DNA from: Allobosea sp. OK403
GTDB lineage: Bacteria; Pseudomonadota; Alphaproteobacteria; Rhizobiales; Beijerinckiaceae
DNA: 64,000 bases
Direction: 5' to 3'
Assembly (NCBI RefSeq): GCF_900113835.1
Contig: NZ_FOQV01000012.1
Location: forward strand, 62,001-126,000
Of this stretch, positions 7,504 through 18,616 are shown piece after piece (the first letter of the stretch is position 1; each line of letters begins with the position of its first letter). The position numbers were made by a program, and so were the translations under genes. The notes below the pieces were generated by a model. That model was given only the letters and a program-made list of their open reading frames with translations. It made no database searches and was not told the origin of the DNA.

Positions 7504-10500
7504 TCACGCAGGCAATTCGTGCACGGTGATGGCGGGGCAGATCCCGCGGGCAATGTTGATCAGGTGGCGGTGATGCGTCGCCACGATGACCTGTCCGGTT
7601 TTGGCCATCTCGGCGAGGAGACGGCAGGCCTCCTCGGAGCGGAAATCGTCGAAGGTCTCGAGGATGTCGTCTGCGATGAACGGCAGCGAAGGGCGGGTCT
7701 TGGCGAACTCGTGGTAGCCGGCGATGCGCAGCGCCAGATAGAGTTGCGCCCGCGTGCCGGTCGACATGTCCGTGGCGAGTTTCGAGCCGCCCGCGGCCAT
7801 GACGCCCAAGAGGATTTCCTTGTCGCCGCTGGGCTGGGTCTTGAGGCCGGAATAGGCGCCCTTGGTGATCGTCTGGAAAGCCTCCGAGGCGGATTGCAGC
7901 ATCGAGGTACGGTGCGTCTCGCGATAGATCTGTAGTGCCTGGTGGGCGGCTGCGATGCCCAATTTCCGGCGCGCGAAGCTGATGGCCTTCTCCTCCAGCT
8001 CGACAAGCAATGTCCGGCGCTCCTCATCGAGCCGCGCGACCGCATCATCGCCACCGATCGCCGCGAGCGCGCGATCGGCCTGCATATGCCGGGCGTGGAG
8101 TTCGTGAGCTTCGCGATCCTGCCCTTCGAGCCGCGCTGTGAGCATGGCCGCCTCGGTTTCAAGCTGTGATTGATCGAGCTCGGCCAGGATCGCTTCAGCG
8201 GCATCCAGCGATTGGGATCGGCAAGCTGCAGTGATGCGTTCGCCCAGGAGTTTCAGCTGGCGCTCAAGGTCGGAGCGACGGTTGGCCTGGTCGATCATGG
8301 CGCTGACTTCGAGCAGCGAACCGACGCCGAAGAAAGCGGTCAGGGTCGATGCTTCAGCCTGATGCAGCGCCATCCCTTCCATGGCCTCACGCTGGGCGAT
8401 CTCGGCCTGGTCGAGGTCGGCTTGCTTGCTGCGGCGCTTCTGGTCGTTCAGGCGCGCGAGCTCAACTCGCCGGCGCAGCCCTGAGGCGAGTTCGAGGGGA
8501 TCATTGTCGTCTGCGAGGCCAAGCGTGCCGGCGATCGACTGCACGGCCTGGACGAACTGCTCCTGGTCTCGCTCCATGGCCTCGATGCGGTGGCTGAGAC
8601 TTTCGCGTTCGACCTCCAGGGGCGGAATCTCCGCAAGCAGGGCAAGGATCTGATTGAGCTCGTCAGGTCCGGGCGGGGAGGGCACTTCACCCAGCCAGCA
8701 GGACCCGATGGCAGCAGTCCAATCCCGTTCCCACTCGTCATCGACGGCTTGCGCCTCGGCGAGATCGCGCTTGCGCGCGCCGAGCTCAGTCGCATGGGTT
8801 TCCACGGCCTTTGCCGCGTTGGCGAGATCGGAACGCTGCTTCTTCTGCTGATCGACGATGGCCTGCAGGCTGAGGAGAAGGCTGTCGAAGGCGACGTCGG
8901 ACGACGCGGCTCCAGCACTCTTCAAGGCGGATGTCAGCCGCTCGATCTGGGCGGCGGCATCGTCTTGGGCGGCCTGAAGATCGGTCGATGCCGATTTGAG
9001 GGCGGCATTGATGTCGAGAACAGATGCGCGACGCGACAGCCAGCGATCGAGTTCGCTCAGGCGCATCTCGGCGGGCAGCCCGATCGCGCTGAGAGCGCCT
9101 GCTGTCTCGCGGTCCAGAACCATCTTCAGCTCGAGCGCCCGGCTCTGGAGATCCTCGACCCGCTTCAGCTTGGCTGAGGTTGTCGCCATCGCCTGGACAG
9201 CCTGCCGCAGCTCGGCAGCCTGGCTTGTTTGGCGAAGCTGCGCATCCGTGATCGCGTCGTCCTGCCGCAACGCGCTCTCGAAGGCGTCAGCCGTGGCATG
9301 GTCCATGGCGTGGCGATGGCCGAGCCAGGCGTCGTCGCGCCTGGTCCGGGCCGCGAGGGCCGCAGTATCGTCGACCAGCCCGGTTGCGACCTTGATCGCG
9401 TCTATTTTCGCAGAGAGCTCGATTGCGGTGTTGGTCAGGCTTTCGATCTCAGAGCCATGCGTGACCAGGGCCTGGCGGATCGTTTCAGCCCGGCCACGCC
9501 AGTCTTCGATCTGATCTGCCGTCGGCACTCTGACCGCGTTGAGCTGATCGATTTCACCAGACCACGGGCCAAGCTGCGAGACCTGGTCTGCAAGCTTCTC
9601 CCGGAGGTCGACGACGATGCGGCGCGCCGATCTTTCGCGGGCGACATGGTCGCTCGCCCGAGCCTGATCGAGAACGAGCTGCAGCCTTGCGACCGACGCC
9701 TCATCGGCCTTGGCCGGCCCGAACCCTTCAAGGACCTGTTTGGCCGCGGCAGCCGCCTCGCTGGCACGGATATGCTCTCTCCTCGCGGACTGCAGCCTTT
9801 CGCGGATCCCCGATCGCCGATCGATCAAGCCGCGGAGTCTTCCCACGAGCGAGGCCGGCAGCACCAGTTTCGATGGGTCCGCATCCGGTCGGTCGAGCCG
9901 TTCGGCGACCTTCTTGAGGCTGCCGGTCATGACGGCGAGTTCTGATTGCCGCTTCGGGATGTCGAGTGCCGCGACGTAGCGCGCCTCGCTGGTATGCAGG
10001 GCGTCGATTGCGGGGCCCGCCGCGATGACGGACGGCTCGACCTGAATGCCATCCCGCTCCCCGCGAATCCGCTCCACGCTGGCCGAGGCGATCTCGGATG
10101 CGGCCTTGAGGCGGCCATCGGCGGTGATGAGCTCCGGCAAGCGTTCAGCCCAGGCGGCAGGCGGCTGCGGCACCTCAGCCAAGCTCGATAGATCCTGGCG
10201 AAGGGCCCTTACGGCTGCCAGATCAGGCAAGGCGGAGAGGTAGCGGTTGATCTCGTCCAGACGGAGCTTCGACGTGCCGCGCTCGGCCAGCGAGGTTTCG
10301 TATTTTGCCGCGGCGTCGTCCCTGTCCTGGACAAGCTGGGCATGGGTGGTGGCAAGGACGTTGATCTCGTCCTTCCGGGCTTTCAGCGCATCGAGCCTGG
10401 TTTTGAAGCTCGCGAGTTCGGTCGACCGGGCGCGTGCCTTGTGAAAGGCGTCGGCGGTCTCCTGCAGCCTGGTGAGGGTCGAGCCGAAGGCGGCCAGACC

Positions 10501-10962
10501 GGCGCTGGCGGAGAAGAGCAATTGGCCGAGCTCACCCTGGCTGGCGAGGATGCTCTCGCCGCCGAGGCGCAGCGTCTCCTCATCGAGGCAGAACATCATC
10601 CGATAGGCTTCGCGGTTGATGCCGGAGAGGCCGGCGGTCAACACACCCTCATCGATGGCCTGGCCACTCGCATCCCGCAGCCGAGCCCCCCGTTTGACGC
10701 GCACCACGTCTCGCGTGCCGCCGGGGAGGTCGAGAGCTGCACCGAGCTGCATGGTGTCGTAGCCGTGCAGGAAGTCGTAGGGCGAGCGCTGGCCAATGCC
10801 GAAGAACAGGTCGACAATGGCGGCCGTGAGCGTCGATTTGCCGGCCTCATTGCTGCCGACGATCAGGTGGAAATCAGGCTTGCCGTCCTCGGGGCTGCCG
10901 AAGTCGAGCGCATGGTCGGTGAAGCGACCGAAACGGGTCAGATCAAGGCGCCGGATCCGCAT
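7504..10962 (-). CDS. SMC-like AAA ATPase, YhaN/RecF-SbcC type
   Basis: 1152 residues. The N-terminal half-ATPase has Walker A at residues 36-44 (GSNEAGKST) after the usual start MRIRRLDLTRFGRFTD. A long Ala/Leu/Arg/Glu-rich region predicted as coiled coil runs from about 170 to 950. The C-terminal half carries the signature and Walker B (SLPFIADDILETFDDFRSE) and the H-loop (VIVATHHRHL). This layout matches YhaN, the large partner of a metallophosphatase nuclease. It overlaps the nuclease gene at base 10962, so the two are translationally coupled and probably form an SbcCD/Mre11-Rad50-like complex acting on DNA ends. Confidence 0.9.
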   Translation of the reverse strand: MRIRRLDLTRFGRFTDHALDFGSPEDGKPDFHLIVGSNEAGKSTLTAAIVDLFFGIGQRSPYDFLHGYDTMQLGAALDLPGGTRDVVRVKRGARLRDASGQAIDEGVLTAGLSGINREAYRMMFCLDEETLRLGGESILASQGELGQLLFSASAGLAAFGSTLTRLQETADAFHKARARSTELASFKTRLDALKARKDEINVLATTHAQLVQDRDDAAAKYETSLAERGTSKLRLDEINRYLSALPDLAAVRALRQDLSSLAEVPQPPAAWAERLPELITADGRLKAASEIASASVERIRGERDGIQVEPSVIAAGPAIDALHTSEARYVAALDIPKRQSELAVMTGSLKKVAERLDRPDADPSKLVLPASLVGRLRGLIDRRSGIRERLQSARREHIRASEAAAAAKQVLEGFGPAKADEASVARLQLVLDQARASDHVARERSARRIVVDLREKLADQVSQLGPWSGEIDQLNAVRVPTADQIEDWRGRAETIRQALVTHGSEIESLTNTAIELSAKIDAIKVATGLVDDTAALAARTRRDDAWLGHRHAMDHATADAFESALRQDDAITDAQLRQTSQAAELRQAVQAMATTSAKLKRVEDLQSRALELKMVLDRETAGALSAIGLPAEMRLSELDRWLSRRASVLDINAALKSASTDLQAAQDDAAAQIERLTSALKSAGAASSDVAFDSLLLSLQAIVDQQKKQRSDLANAAKAVETHATELGARKRDLAEAQAVDDEWERDWTAAIGSCWLGEVPSPPGPDELNQILALLAEIPPLEVERESLSHRIEAMERDQEQFVQAVQSIAGTLGLADDNDPLELASGLRRRVELARLNDQKRRSKQADLDQAEIAQREAMEGMALHQAEASTLTAFFGVGSLLEVSAMIDQANRRSDLERQLKLLGERITAACRSQSLDAAEAILAELDQSQLETEAAMLTARLEGQDREAHELHARHMQADRALAAIGGDDAVARLDEERRTLLVELEEKAISFARRKLGIAAAHQALQIYRETHRTSMLQSASEAFQTITKGAYSGLKTQPSGDKEILLGVMAAGGSKLATDMSTGTRAQLYLALRIAGYHEFAKTRPSLPFIADDILETFDDFRSEEACRLLAEMAKTGQVIVATHHRHLINIARGICPAITVHELPA

Positions 10963-12239
10963 CAGGCTCGCGGCTCCCGATCGGCTTCATGCAGATGGGC
11001 GATGACGTCGAGCGCGCCATCTCGGGTCAATTGCGCGACGGCCTTCTCGAAGCCGGCCTCATCCTCTCCAAAAATCCTGTGGAGCTCGCGAGGCAATGCG
11101 CCCCGAAGCTCCGTGACGATCTCGCTGGCCTGAAGCCGGTAGGCATCCGATTTCAGGACGTCGCTGGAGATGAGCTGCGACAGCTCCGCGACGGCGCTGG
11201 CACTGTCGATCGCTGCTCCCAGAGGTTCGGAGCAGTCGGAGCTGACCTTTTCGATCCAGGTCTTGCCGATGATCGCGGCCTGCTGCTCGGCTTCGGCCAG
11301 CAGCATCTCGGTGTCCCGGCGCAAGCGCCAGCTGAGGGGCGTTGCGCCGGTGAGCCGGATACGGGCGATCAGATGATCGGATGCCGCGACTTCGCACTCA
11401 GCCGCCAGTTTGCGACCGATCGCCCGCATGGCATCCGGCCAGTCCTCGACGCCGGTCAGGTCCACCGTGACGCGCTCGAACTGAGCCGTGCTGGTGCGGT
11501 GCTCCTCGATCTGGACGGTGCCGTCATCGTTGACTGTGACGAGGCTGACCGATTTCGCACCGCTCTCGTTGATGTCACGGCCCTGCGGGATGCCGGGCAT
11601 GACGATGGCGGGCTTGTCGAGATGGACCTGGCGCTTGTGAACATGGCCGAGCGCCCAATAATCGAAGCCGGCCGCGGCGAGGTCGGCGACATTGCAGGGC
11701 GCATAACGATCATGGCCTTCGGCGCCGGCGAGGCTGGTGTGCAGCAGCCCGATATTGATCGCGCCGTCGACCGGAGGCTTGAACTTCGGCAGGAGGCTCT
11801 CAAGGGCGTGCGGCCGCGGGAAGCTGATCCCGTGAATGACGACGTCCCGGCGGCCTGTCTGACCGGGCAGGGAAATCGCCCCGGCGGAGCCTTTGAAGAA
11901 TGTCACGCTGTCGGGAAAGACGAGCTCGGCCGTTATCCGGGACATGGCATCATGGTTGCCGCGGATGCCGAAGGTGCGGATGCCCGCTTCATCCAGCCGG
12001 CGCAGCTGCGCGGCGATGAAGCCGGCGGTCTTCATGGAGGTCTGGTCGCCATCGTAGAGGTCGCCCGAAATCAGGAGGGCGTCGACCTTCTCGTCCAGGC
12101 AGAGATCGACGATTGCGACAAACGCCTTTCGCGTGGCGTTCGCGACCAGATCCGCGAGTTCGGGGTTTCGCAGCGCCAAAGACTTGAGCGGCGCATCGAT
12201 ATGCAGGTCCGCGCAGTGAACGAAGCGAAAGCTGAAAAT
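10962..12239 (-). CDS. Metallophosphatase DNA repair exonuclease, YhaO/SbcD type (apparent ATT start)
   Basis: All calcineurin-like motifs are present if translation begins at ATT 12237-12239, giving 425 residues: D11-L-H13 in FRFVHCADLHID, G59-D60 in ISGDLYDGD, N95-H96-D97 in GIRGNHDA, H167, and G198-H-V-H201. The next standard start is TTG at 12179, which would delete the D-x-H motif and inactivate the enzyme. Upstream in frame there is only a TGA (12261-12263) and no ATG, GTG or TTG. A GGGAG sequence lies about 10 bases before the ATT. It is the nuclease partner of the overlapping YhaN-like ATPase. The exact start is uncertain; the function is well supported. Confidence 0.85.
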   Translation of the reverse strand: MFSFRFVHCADLHIDAPLKSLALRNPELADLVANATRKAFVAIVDLCLDEKVDALLISGDLYDGDQTSMKTAGFIAAQLRRLDEAGIRTFGIRGNHDAMSRITAELVFPDSVTFFKGSAGAISLPGQTGRRDVVIHGISFPRPHALESLLPKFKPPVDGAINIGLLHTSLAGAEGHDRYAPCNVADLAAAGFDYWALGHVHKRQVHLDKPAIVMPGIPQGRDINESGAKSVSLVTVNDDGTVQIEEHRTSTAQFERVTVDLTGVEDWPDAMRAIGRKLAAECEVAASDHLIARIRLTGATPLSWRLRRDTEMLLAEAEQQAAIIGKTWIEKVSSDCSEPLGAAIDSASAVAELSQLISSDVLKSDAYRLQASEIVTELRGALPRELHRIFGEDEAGFEKAVAQLTRDGALDVIAHLHEADREPRA

Positions 12240-12584
12240 GACGTTCGGGCTCCCAACCCATCAGGATTCTTGCTGGTCGAGCATACGCGAAAGAAGCCCC
12301 TTGGGGAGGGACGGCCGCGCCTTGTCAGCCGGTATCTCGCTCTCGGCGTTAGGGAGCATAGCCACGATGGCTGGACTTGATTTGGCGAGCGGCCCGCGAC
12401 GCCAGCTGGACCGCTGAATAGCGCCACGACCGGACCCTGACTTTGGAGCTGGACGGGGGGTGAAACCGGGTGCGCGACGGATAGCGGGCCAACGGGGTTG
12501 GCTGCGCGCGTTCCCGCCCGCCATGGCGGATTTCCATTCGGATCGCGCTAGCTGAGCGGCCGTCTCCAGTGGCGGCGAAAGCTT
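12240..12584. other. Intergenic stretch upstream of the nuclease, with a possible leader ORF
   Basis: About 345 bp. On the minus strand a short frame, ATG at 12359 to TGA at 12261 (32 codons, beginning MLPNAESEIPADKARP), ends 21 bases before the proposed ATT start of the nuclease. It could be a leader peptide that couples translation to the nuclease. I do not recognise it, and it may be chance. Nothing else is evident. Confidence 0.3.
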
Positions 12585-13205
12585 TCAGCCGCCCTTCGCA
12601 TATTTCCAGAACCGGCCCTTGCCCTCGGCGATCCAGGCAAGTGCCTCGTCGATCCGCTTGTCGCGCGTGGCTTCGGTTTTCGCGTCGGCTATCCAGACAA
12701 TGTATTCTTTCCGGAACGACGCCGACTTGCTCTCGAATATCGTCTTGACCGATGGGGACGCTGCAAGGCGATCGACGAAAGCAGGCGGCGCGACGACGGT
12801 CTTGGCGGGCGCGGATGAGGTGCGCGGCGCGACCTTCGCGCCTTGCTCGTTGAGCACCATGGCCTCCCGGATCCAAGCGATAAGCTCTGCGTCGACGGGG
12901 AGATCGGCGAGGTTCGTCAACTTCCCCATGAAGCGTTTGGACGCCGGCAAATCGGCGCTTGCCTTGAGCCGCGGGTCGCTCATCAGCGAGCTCTTCCAGA
13001 AGGAAAAGGCGCAATGCGACTTGTAGGCGGCAAAAATGCACATCATCTCGCCGCGGTAGTCGAAATGGGGGATTCCCCATTTCAAGGTTTCGACAACGTC
13101 GGGGCAGGTCGAGCGGACAACGCCGCGCAGATGCGCCAGGATCGGCCTGGCGAACGCTTCGACGCCTTCGGCATACGCGTCGACCTTGGGTTCTGGACTG
13201 GGCAT
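12585..13205 (-). CDS. DUF1801 plus YdeI/OmdA-type protein
   Basis: 206 residues from the ATG at 13205 (MPSPEPKVDAY), chosen because a strong AGGAGG lies 10 bases upstream. An in-frame ATG at 13229 precedes that ribosome site and is less likely. The first half is a DUF1801 (YdhG-like) domain with the typical core KWGIPHFDYRGEMMCIFAAYKSH. The second half, after about residue 120, is the YdeI/OmpD-associated region with FRKEYIVWIADAKTEATRDKRI and a terminal GKGRFWKYAKG. The family is small, cytosolic and linked to general stress or bacteriocin protection in enterics. A biochemical role is not established. Confidence 0.85.
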   Translation of the reverse strand: MPSPEPKVDAYAEGVEAFARPILAHLRGVVRSTCPDVVETLKWGIPHFDYRGEMMCIFAAYKSHCAFSFWKSSLMSDPRLKASADLPASKRFMGKLTNLADLPVDAELIAWIREAMVLNEQGAKVAPRTSSAPAKTVVAPPAFVDRLAASPSVKTIFESKSASFRKEYIVWIADAKTEATRDKRIDEALAWIAEGKGRFWKYAKGG

Positions 13206-13371
13206 CCCGATTTCGCCTCCTGATCGCATGATCTATGGGTGGTTTCGAAGATCGAGCGCGCCGTGCTCGCGCGTCTTCGTTGAGGATCGGCGCGCCGGGC
13301 CAGAGGCTCAGGCTTGCATTGGCGCTTTCGTCCAAATCGATGGAGCCCGGCCGCCTTGGCGCGCTTGGCCG

Positions 13372-13776
13372 CTATTGCATGGCGGAGGGGTCCATCCACA
13401 GAACCTCCCAAACGTTCCCGTCCGGGTCCTCGATGTGGCGGTTGAACATGAAACCGAGGTCCTGGGCAGGATTTGGATCGGCGCGGCCGCCCGCCGCCAC
13501 GCCTTTTTCGATCGTGGCGTCCACCGCGTCCCTGCTGTCTGCGGTGAGCGCGATGAGCATCTGGCTCTCGCGCCTGGGGTCCCCGATCGGCCGCGCGGTG
13601 AACTGTCGGTAGTGCTCGTGGGTCAGCAGCATGACCCCGATCGCGTCCGAGAACATCACGGAGCTGGCTTGGTCGTTCGAGAACTGCGGATTCAGCGTGC
13701 CCCCGATCGCAAGATAGAAGCGTGTCGCCGCCGGCAGGTCGCGCACTGGCAGATTGACGAAAATCATCCTACCCAT
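13372..13776 (-). CDS. VOC family (glyoxalase/bleomycin-resistance fold) protein
   Basis: 134 residues, one vicinal-oxygen-chelate module pair. MIFVNLPVRDLPAATRFY is the typical first beta strand and helix, and FMFNRHIEDPDGNVWEVLWMD is the typical last strand with the metal-ligand-like E in VWEV. This subgroup is often annotated as lactoylglutathione lyase but has no proven substrate. It is transcribed divergently from the TetR gene at 13878, with a perfect palindrome in between, so it is almost certainly under that repressor's control. Confidence 0.9.
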   Translation of the reverse strand: MGRMIFVNLPVRDLPAATRFYLAIGGTLNPQFSNDQASSVMFSDAIGVMLLTHEHYRQFTARPIGDPRRESQMLIALTADSRDAVDATIEKGVAAGGRADPNPAQDLGFMFNRHIEDPDGNVWEVLWMDPSAMQ

Positions 13777-13798
13777 TTGTCTTCTCCGCTCCTTAGGT

Positions 13799-13823
13799 GC
13801 AGTACTAGTCGGTCTAGTACTGC
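13799..13823. promoter_or_regulatory. Perfect inverted-repeat operator between VOC and TetR genes
   Basis: GCAGTACTAG at 13799-13808 and its exact reverse complement CTAGTACTGC at 13814-13823 are separated by 5 bases. A further half-site, TCTAGTACCG, lies at 13855-13864 just before the TetR start. The location between divergent genes and the size fit a TetR-dimer operator controlling both directions. Confidence 0.82.
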
Positions 13824-13877
13824 GTCCTTGCCTATCATGTGCGGAACGGAACCGTCTAGTACCGAACTGGGGATGGC

Positions 13878-14522
13878 ATGAAGGTGGATGGCGAAACCCG
13901 CTCGGCGCGCAAGGAGCGCGATATCATCCACGCGGCCACCGTGGCGTTTGTGAGCCAGGGCTATGATGGAACGAGCATGGAGGAGATCGCCACCAAGGCC
14001 GCCGTCTCCAAACAGACGGTCTACAAGCATTTCGTCGACAAGGAGACGCTCTTTGGCGAGGTCATTCGCGCGTCGGCCGCTCAGGCTACCGAGGCCTTCG
14101 ATGCGGTCGCCGCGTTGCTGACCGAGGCGGAATTCATGACGGGGGGACTGCAGAAGGTCGCTCGACGCTTCATGTCGATGCTGATGGACGACGAGCGGTT
14201 GAAGCTGCGACGCCTCATCATTGCCAATGCCGATCGAATGCCTCAGCTCGGCCGCGACTGGTATGAAAAAGGCTTCGAGCGCATGCTTGCCTCGATGGCG
14301 ACCTGCTTCCAGCAGCTGACAGACCGGCAGCTGCTTCGGACACCCGACGCATATTTGGCTGCGAGCCATTTCTTTGGAATGTTGCTGTGGATTCCGATGA
14401 ACGAGGCGATGTTCACGGGTAACACCAATCCGCGCTCCCAAGCCGAGCTTGAACGCCACGCGGACGCGACGGTCGAAACATTCCTCATTGCCTATGGCGA
14501 GCCGGCGAAGCCTTCGGCGTAA
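13878..14522 (+). CDS. TetR/AcrR family transcriptional regulator
   Basis: 214 residues. The N-terminal helix-turn-helix spans about residues 12-58, with the canonical sequence SMEEIATKAAVSKQTVYKHFVDKETLF. The C-terminal ligand domain includes the TetR_C-type segment RRLIIANADRMPQLGRDWYEKG. It is divergent from the VOC gene across a perfect palindrome, the usual arrangement for an autoregulated repressor and its single target. The effector is unknown. Confidence 0.95.
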   Translation: MKVDGETRSARKERDIIHAATVAFVSQGYDGTSMEEIATKAAVSKQTVYKHFVDKETLFGEVIRASAAQATEAFDAVAALLTEAEFMTGGLQKVARRFMSMLMDDERLKLRRLIIANADRMPQLGRDWYEKGFERMLASMATCFQQLTDRQLLRTPDAYLAASHFFGMLLWIPMNEAMFTGNTNPRSQAELERHADATVETFLIAYGEPAKPSA

Positions 14523-14537
14523 TCAGCCTGCCCCTGA

Positions 14538-16622
<2,085 letters not shown>

Positions 16623-16686
16623 GCGCTGCCTCACGATCTGTCGATGAGTTCGATGAGGGGTATCTAACGGCTGCGTGTTGTGTTGA

Positions 16687-16726
16687 TTAGACGCCTTAAT
16701 CGACAAAGCCTCATAAGGCGATCTAA
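16687..16726. promoter_or_regulatory. Paired LysR-type binding boxes upstream of lysR and the flavodoxin gene
   Basis: TTAGACGCCTTA at 16687-16698 and TAAGGCGATCTAA at 16714-16726 form an imperfect inverted repeat. Box starts are 27 bp apart. The same box type and the same 27-bp spacing occur at 21988-22027, upstream of the secreted hydrolase operon. This is a good candidate for the binding sites of the LysR protein encoded immediately downstream. Confidence 0.7.
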
Positions 16727-16729
16727 CTA

Positions 16730-17623
16730 ATGGCGCATCCGAACTTCAACGATCTCGCCGCCTTCGCGATGGTGGCGCGCGAGCGCAGCTTCACCAGAGC
16801 CGGCGCCAAGCTTGGCGTGTCGCAGTCGGCCTTGAGCCAGACGATCAAGGGGCTCGAAGAGCGCCTCAAGCTTCGGCTGCTCACCCGCACGACGCGCAGC
16901 GTCGCGCCGACCGAGGCAGGCTTGAGGCTATTGGAGACGGTCGGGCCGCGCTTCGAAGAGATCGAGGCCGAGATCGCCGCGCTTGGCGAATTGCGCGGCA
17001 AGGCTGCCGGCACGATCCGCATCACCGCAGGCGAGCACCCGGCGATCTCGGTCCTGCAGCCTGCCCTGAAGCGGTTCCTGCCTGATCATCCCGACATCAA
17101 GGTCGAGATCATCGTCGACTACGGCCTAGTCGACATCGTGGCCGCGGGCTACGACGCCGGTGTGCGCATGGGCGAGCAGGTCGCCAAGGACATGATCGCG
17201 GTGCGGATCGGGCCGGAGATGCGCATGGCGGTGGTCGGCTCGCCGGGCTATCTCGAACGGCATGGCGTGCCCGTGACGCCGCAAGATCTGACCGCCCATA
17301 ACTGCATCGCCACCCGCATGCCGACCCATGGCGGCCTCTTCGCGTGGGGACTGGAGAAGGACGGCCACGAGGTCAAGGTCCGCTCGGACGGGCAGCTCGT
17401 CTTTAACAACCTCGCCATGCGGCTGAGCTCGGCGCTGGACGGGCTCGGCCTCGCATACATGCCGGAAGATCATGCCATCCCGCATGTCCGAGACGGCCGG
17501 TTGGTGCGGGTGCTCGAGGATTGGTGCGCGCCGTTCCCCGGCTATCACCTCTATTATCCGAGCCGCCGGCACTCCTCTTCTGCGTTGTCGGTGCTGATCG
17601 ACGCGTTGCGCTACCGGGACTGA
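16730..17623 (+). CDS. LysR family transcriptional regulator
   Basis: 297 residues. The N-terminal helix-turn-helix is in the standard place (residues about 5-63; FTRAGAKLGVSQSALSQTIKGLE), followed by the linker and effector-binding domain (IRITAGEHPAISVLQPALKRF). It resembles the subgroup often found next to oxidoreductases and aldo-keto reductases. It is divergent from the flavodoxin/AKR genes with paired boxes in between. Its 3' end overlaps by 13 bp the 3' end of the convergent hydrolase pseudogene. Confidence 0.95.
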   Translation: MAHPNFNDLAAFAMVARERSFTRAGAKLGVSQSALSQTIKGLEERLKLRLLTRTTRSVAPTEAGLRLLETVGPRFEEIEAEIAALGELRGKAAGTIRITAGEHPAISVLQPALKRFLPDHPDIKVEIIVDYGLVDIVAAGYDAGVRMGEQVAKDMIAVRIGPEMRMAVVGSPGYLERHGVPVTPQDLTAHNCIATRMPTHGGLFAWGLEKDGHEVKVRSDGQLVFNNLAMRLSSALDGLGLAYMPEDHAIPHVRDGRLVRVLEDWCAPFPGYHLYYPSRRHSSSALSVLIDALRYRD

Positions 17624-18465
17624 CGCCGCATCCAGAAGCGGATCGCCCCATCGATCCAGCCTATCGCGCTCGTCCCGACGCCGAGGCCAAAACCATGGCC
17701 GACGCCAGGATACTCGCGATAGTCGACCTCGGTGCCGAGGCGGCGCAATGCCGCCACGCGCTGGCGCATCGCAGTTGGCGGGGCGATGCCATCCTGGTCA
17801 CCGACGAGAGCGAAGGTCGGCGATTCGGTGGCCGCATGGTCGGAATGAGCCGTATAGGCCATGACGTCCGCGGCTGGTTTCGGGAGCTCGGGGCCGCCAT
17901 AGGATGAGACGCCATGGCTGCCGACGGACGCTGCCATGCGGGCGCCAGCCAAGCTACCCCACAGCGAATAGCCGCGCGTGTCCACGTCGAGCCTCGCGGC
18001 GTTGCGGAAGACGAAGTCGATCGCCGCAGCCAGATCCTGCGTCGCCACGCCGCTGCCCTTGCCGGCGCGGTCCTTCACGACGAAGGCGCTCAGCCCTGCG
18101 TCGCTGACCGCAGCCGCATAGGGGAAACCCTCGTGCACCGAGCCGACATAGGCGAAGCCGCCGCCGGGCGCGATGATGGCAAAGGGCGCGTTCGGCTTGC
18201 CGGGCAGGAAGAACAGCCCGGCATGAGCCTTGGGCGGCTCCGCGCGCATCTCGGCCTAGAAGATCTGGCGGCGCTGTTCGGCACCGTCGATCAGGCGGTT
18301 GAGGGCGCCGAGCGTCGAGGCGGCGTCGACATGGCTGTGATAGGGGAGCAGGGATCCGAGGGTGTCGGGCCTGGCCTGCAGATCATAGTCCCGGTCGTCC
18401 CAGGGCAGCGGTGGGCGAAACCCGTGAAGGCTGGGTGAGAGATCAGATCCTAGTGCTCTCGGCAG
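17611..18465 (-). pseudogene. Alpha/beta hydrolase pseudogene (amber stop and lost catalytic serine)
   Basis: One continuous reading frame encodes an alpha/beta hydrolase of the BD-FAE/esterase kind. It runs from about 18465 (GFRPPLPWDDRDYDLQARP), through AEQRRQIF, then a TAG at 18256-18258, and then on (AEMRAEPPKAHAGLFFLPGK) to the end at 17611. The stop interrupts otherwise family-like sequence in the same frame. No ATG, GTG or TTG start remains at the 5' end. The nucleophile elbow reads W-G-S-L-A-G instead of W-G-x-S-A-G, with a TTG codon at 17950-17952 where serine TCG is expected. A 212-residue product from the ATG at 18249 could still be made but would lack the nucleophile. The rest of the fold is well preserved, so decay is recent. 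Confidence 0.8.
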
Positions 18466-18616
18466 TCAGGCGACCACGAGGCTTGTCGGCGCTCGGAGGG
18501 GGCTGAGCCACGGCACCCTGAGCGCCGATCACGAGAAGCGGCAAGGCCAGGCAATCCCGCCGAGAAGCGAGGCAGCCGGGCCGGGCTCTCCGCTTTCGTT
18601 TGTCGTTTATCGCGTC

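Noticed and set aside
7504-12239. YhaN/YhaO pair as a phage-defence system
   Set aside because: SMC-ATPase plus nuclease pairs can act in defence, but there are no other defence genes, integrase or mobile markers nearby; a housekeeping DNA-end repair role is the simpler reading.
10989-12380. 463-codon plus-strand open frame
   Set aside because: Antisense to the YhaO-type nuclease with its complete metallophosphatase motifs; no family-like sequence.
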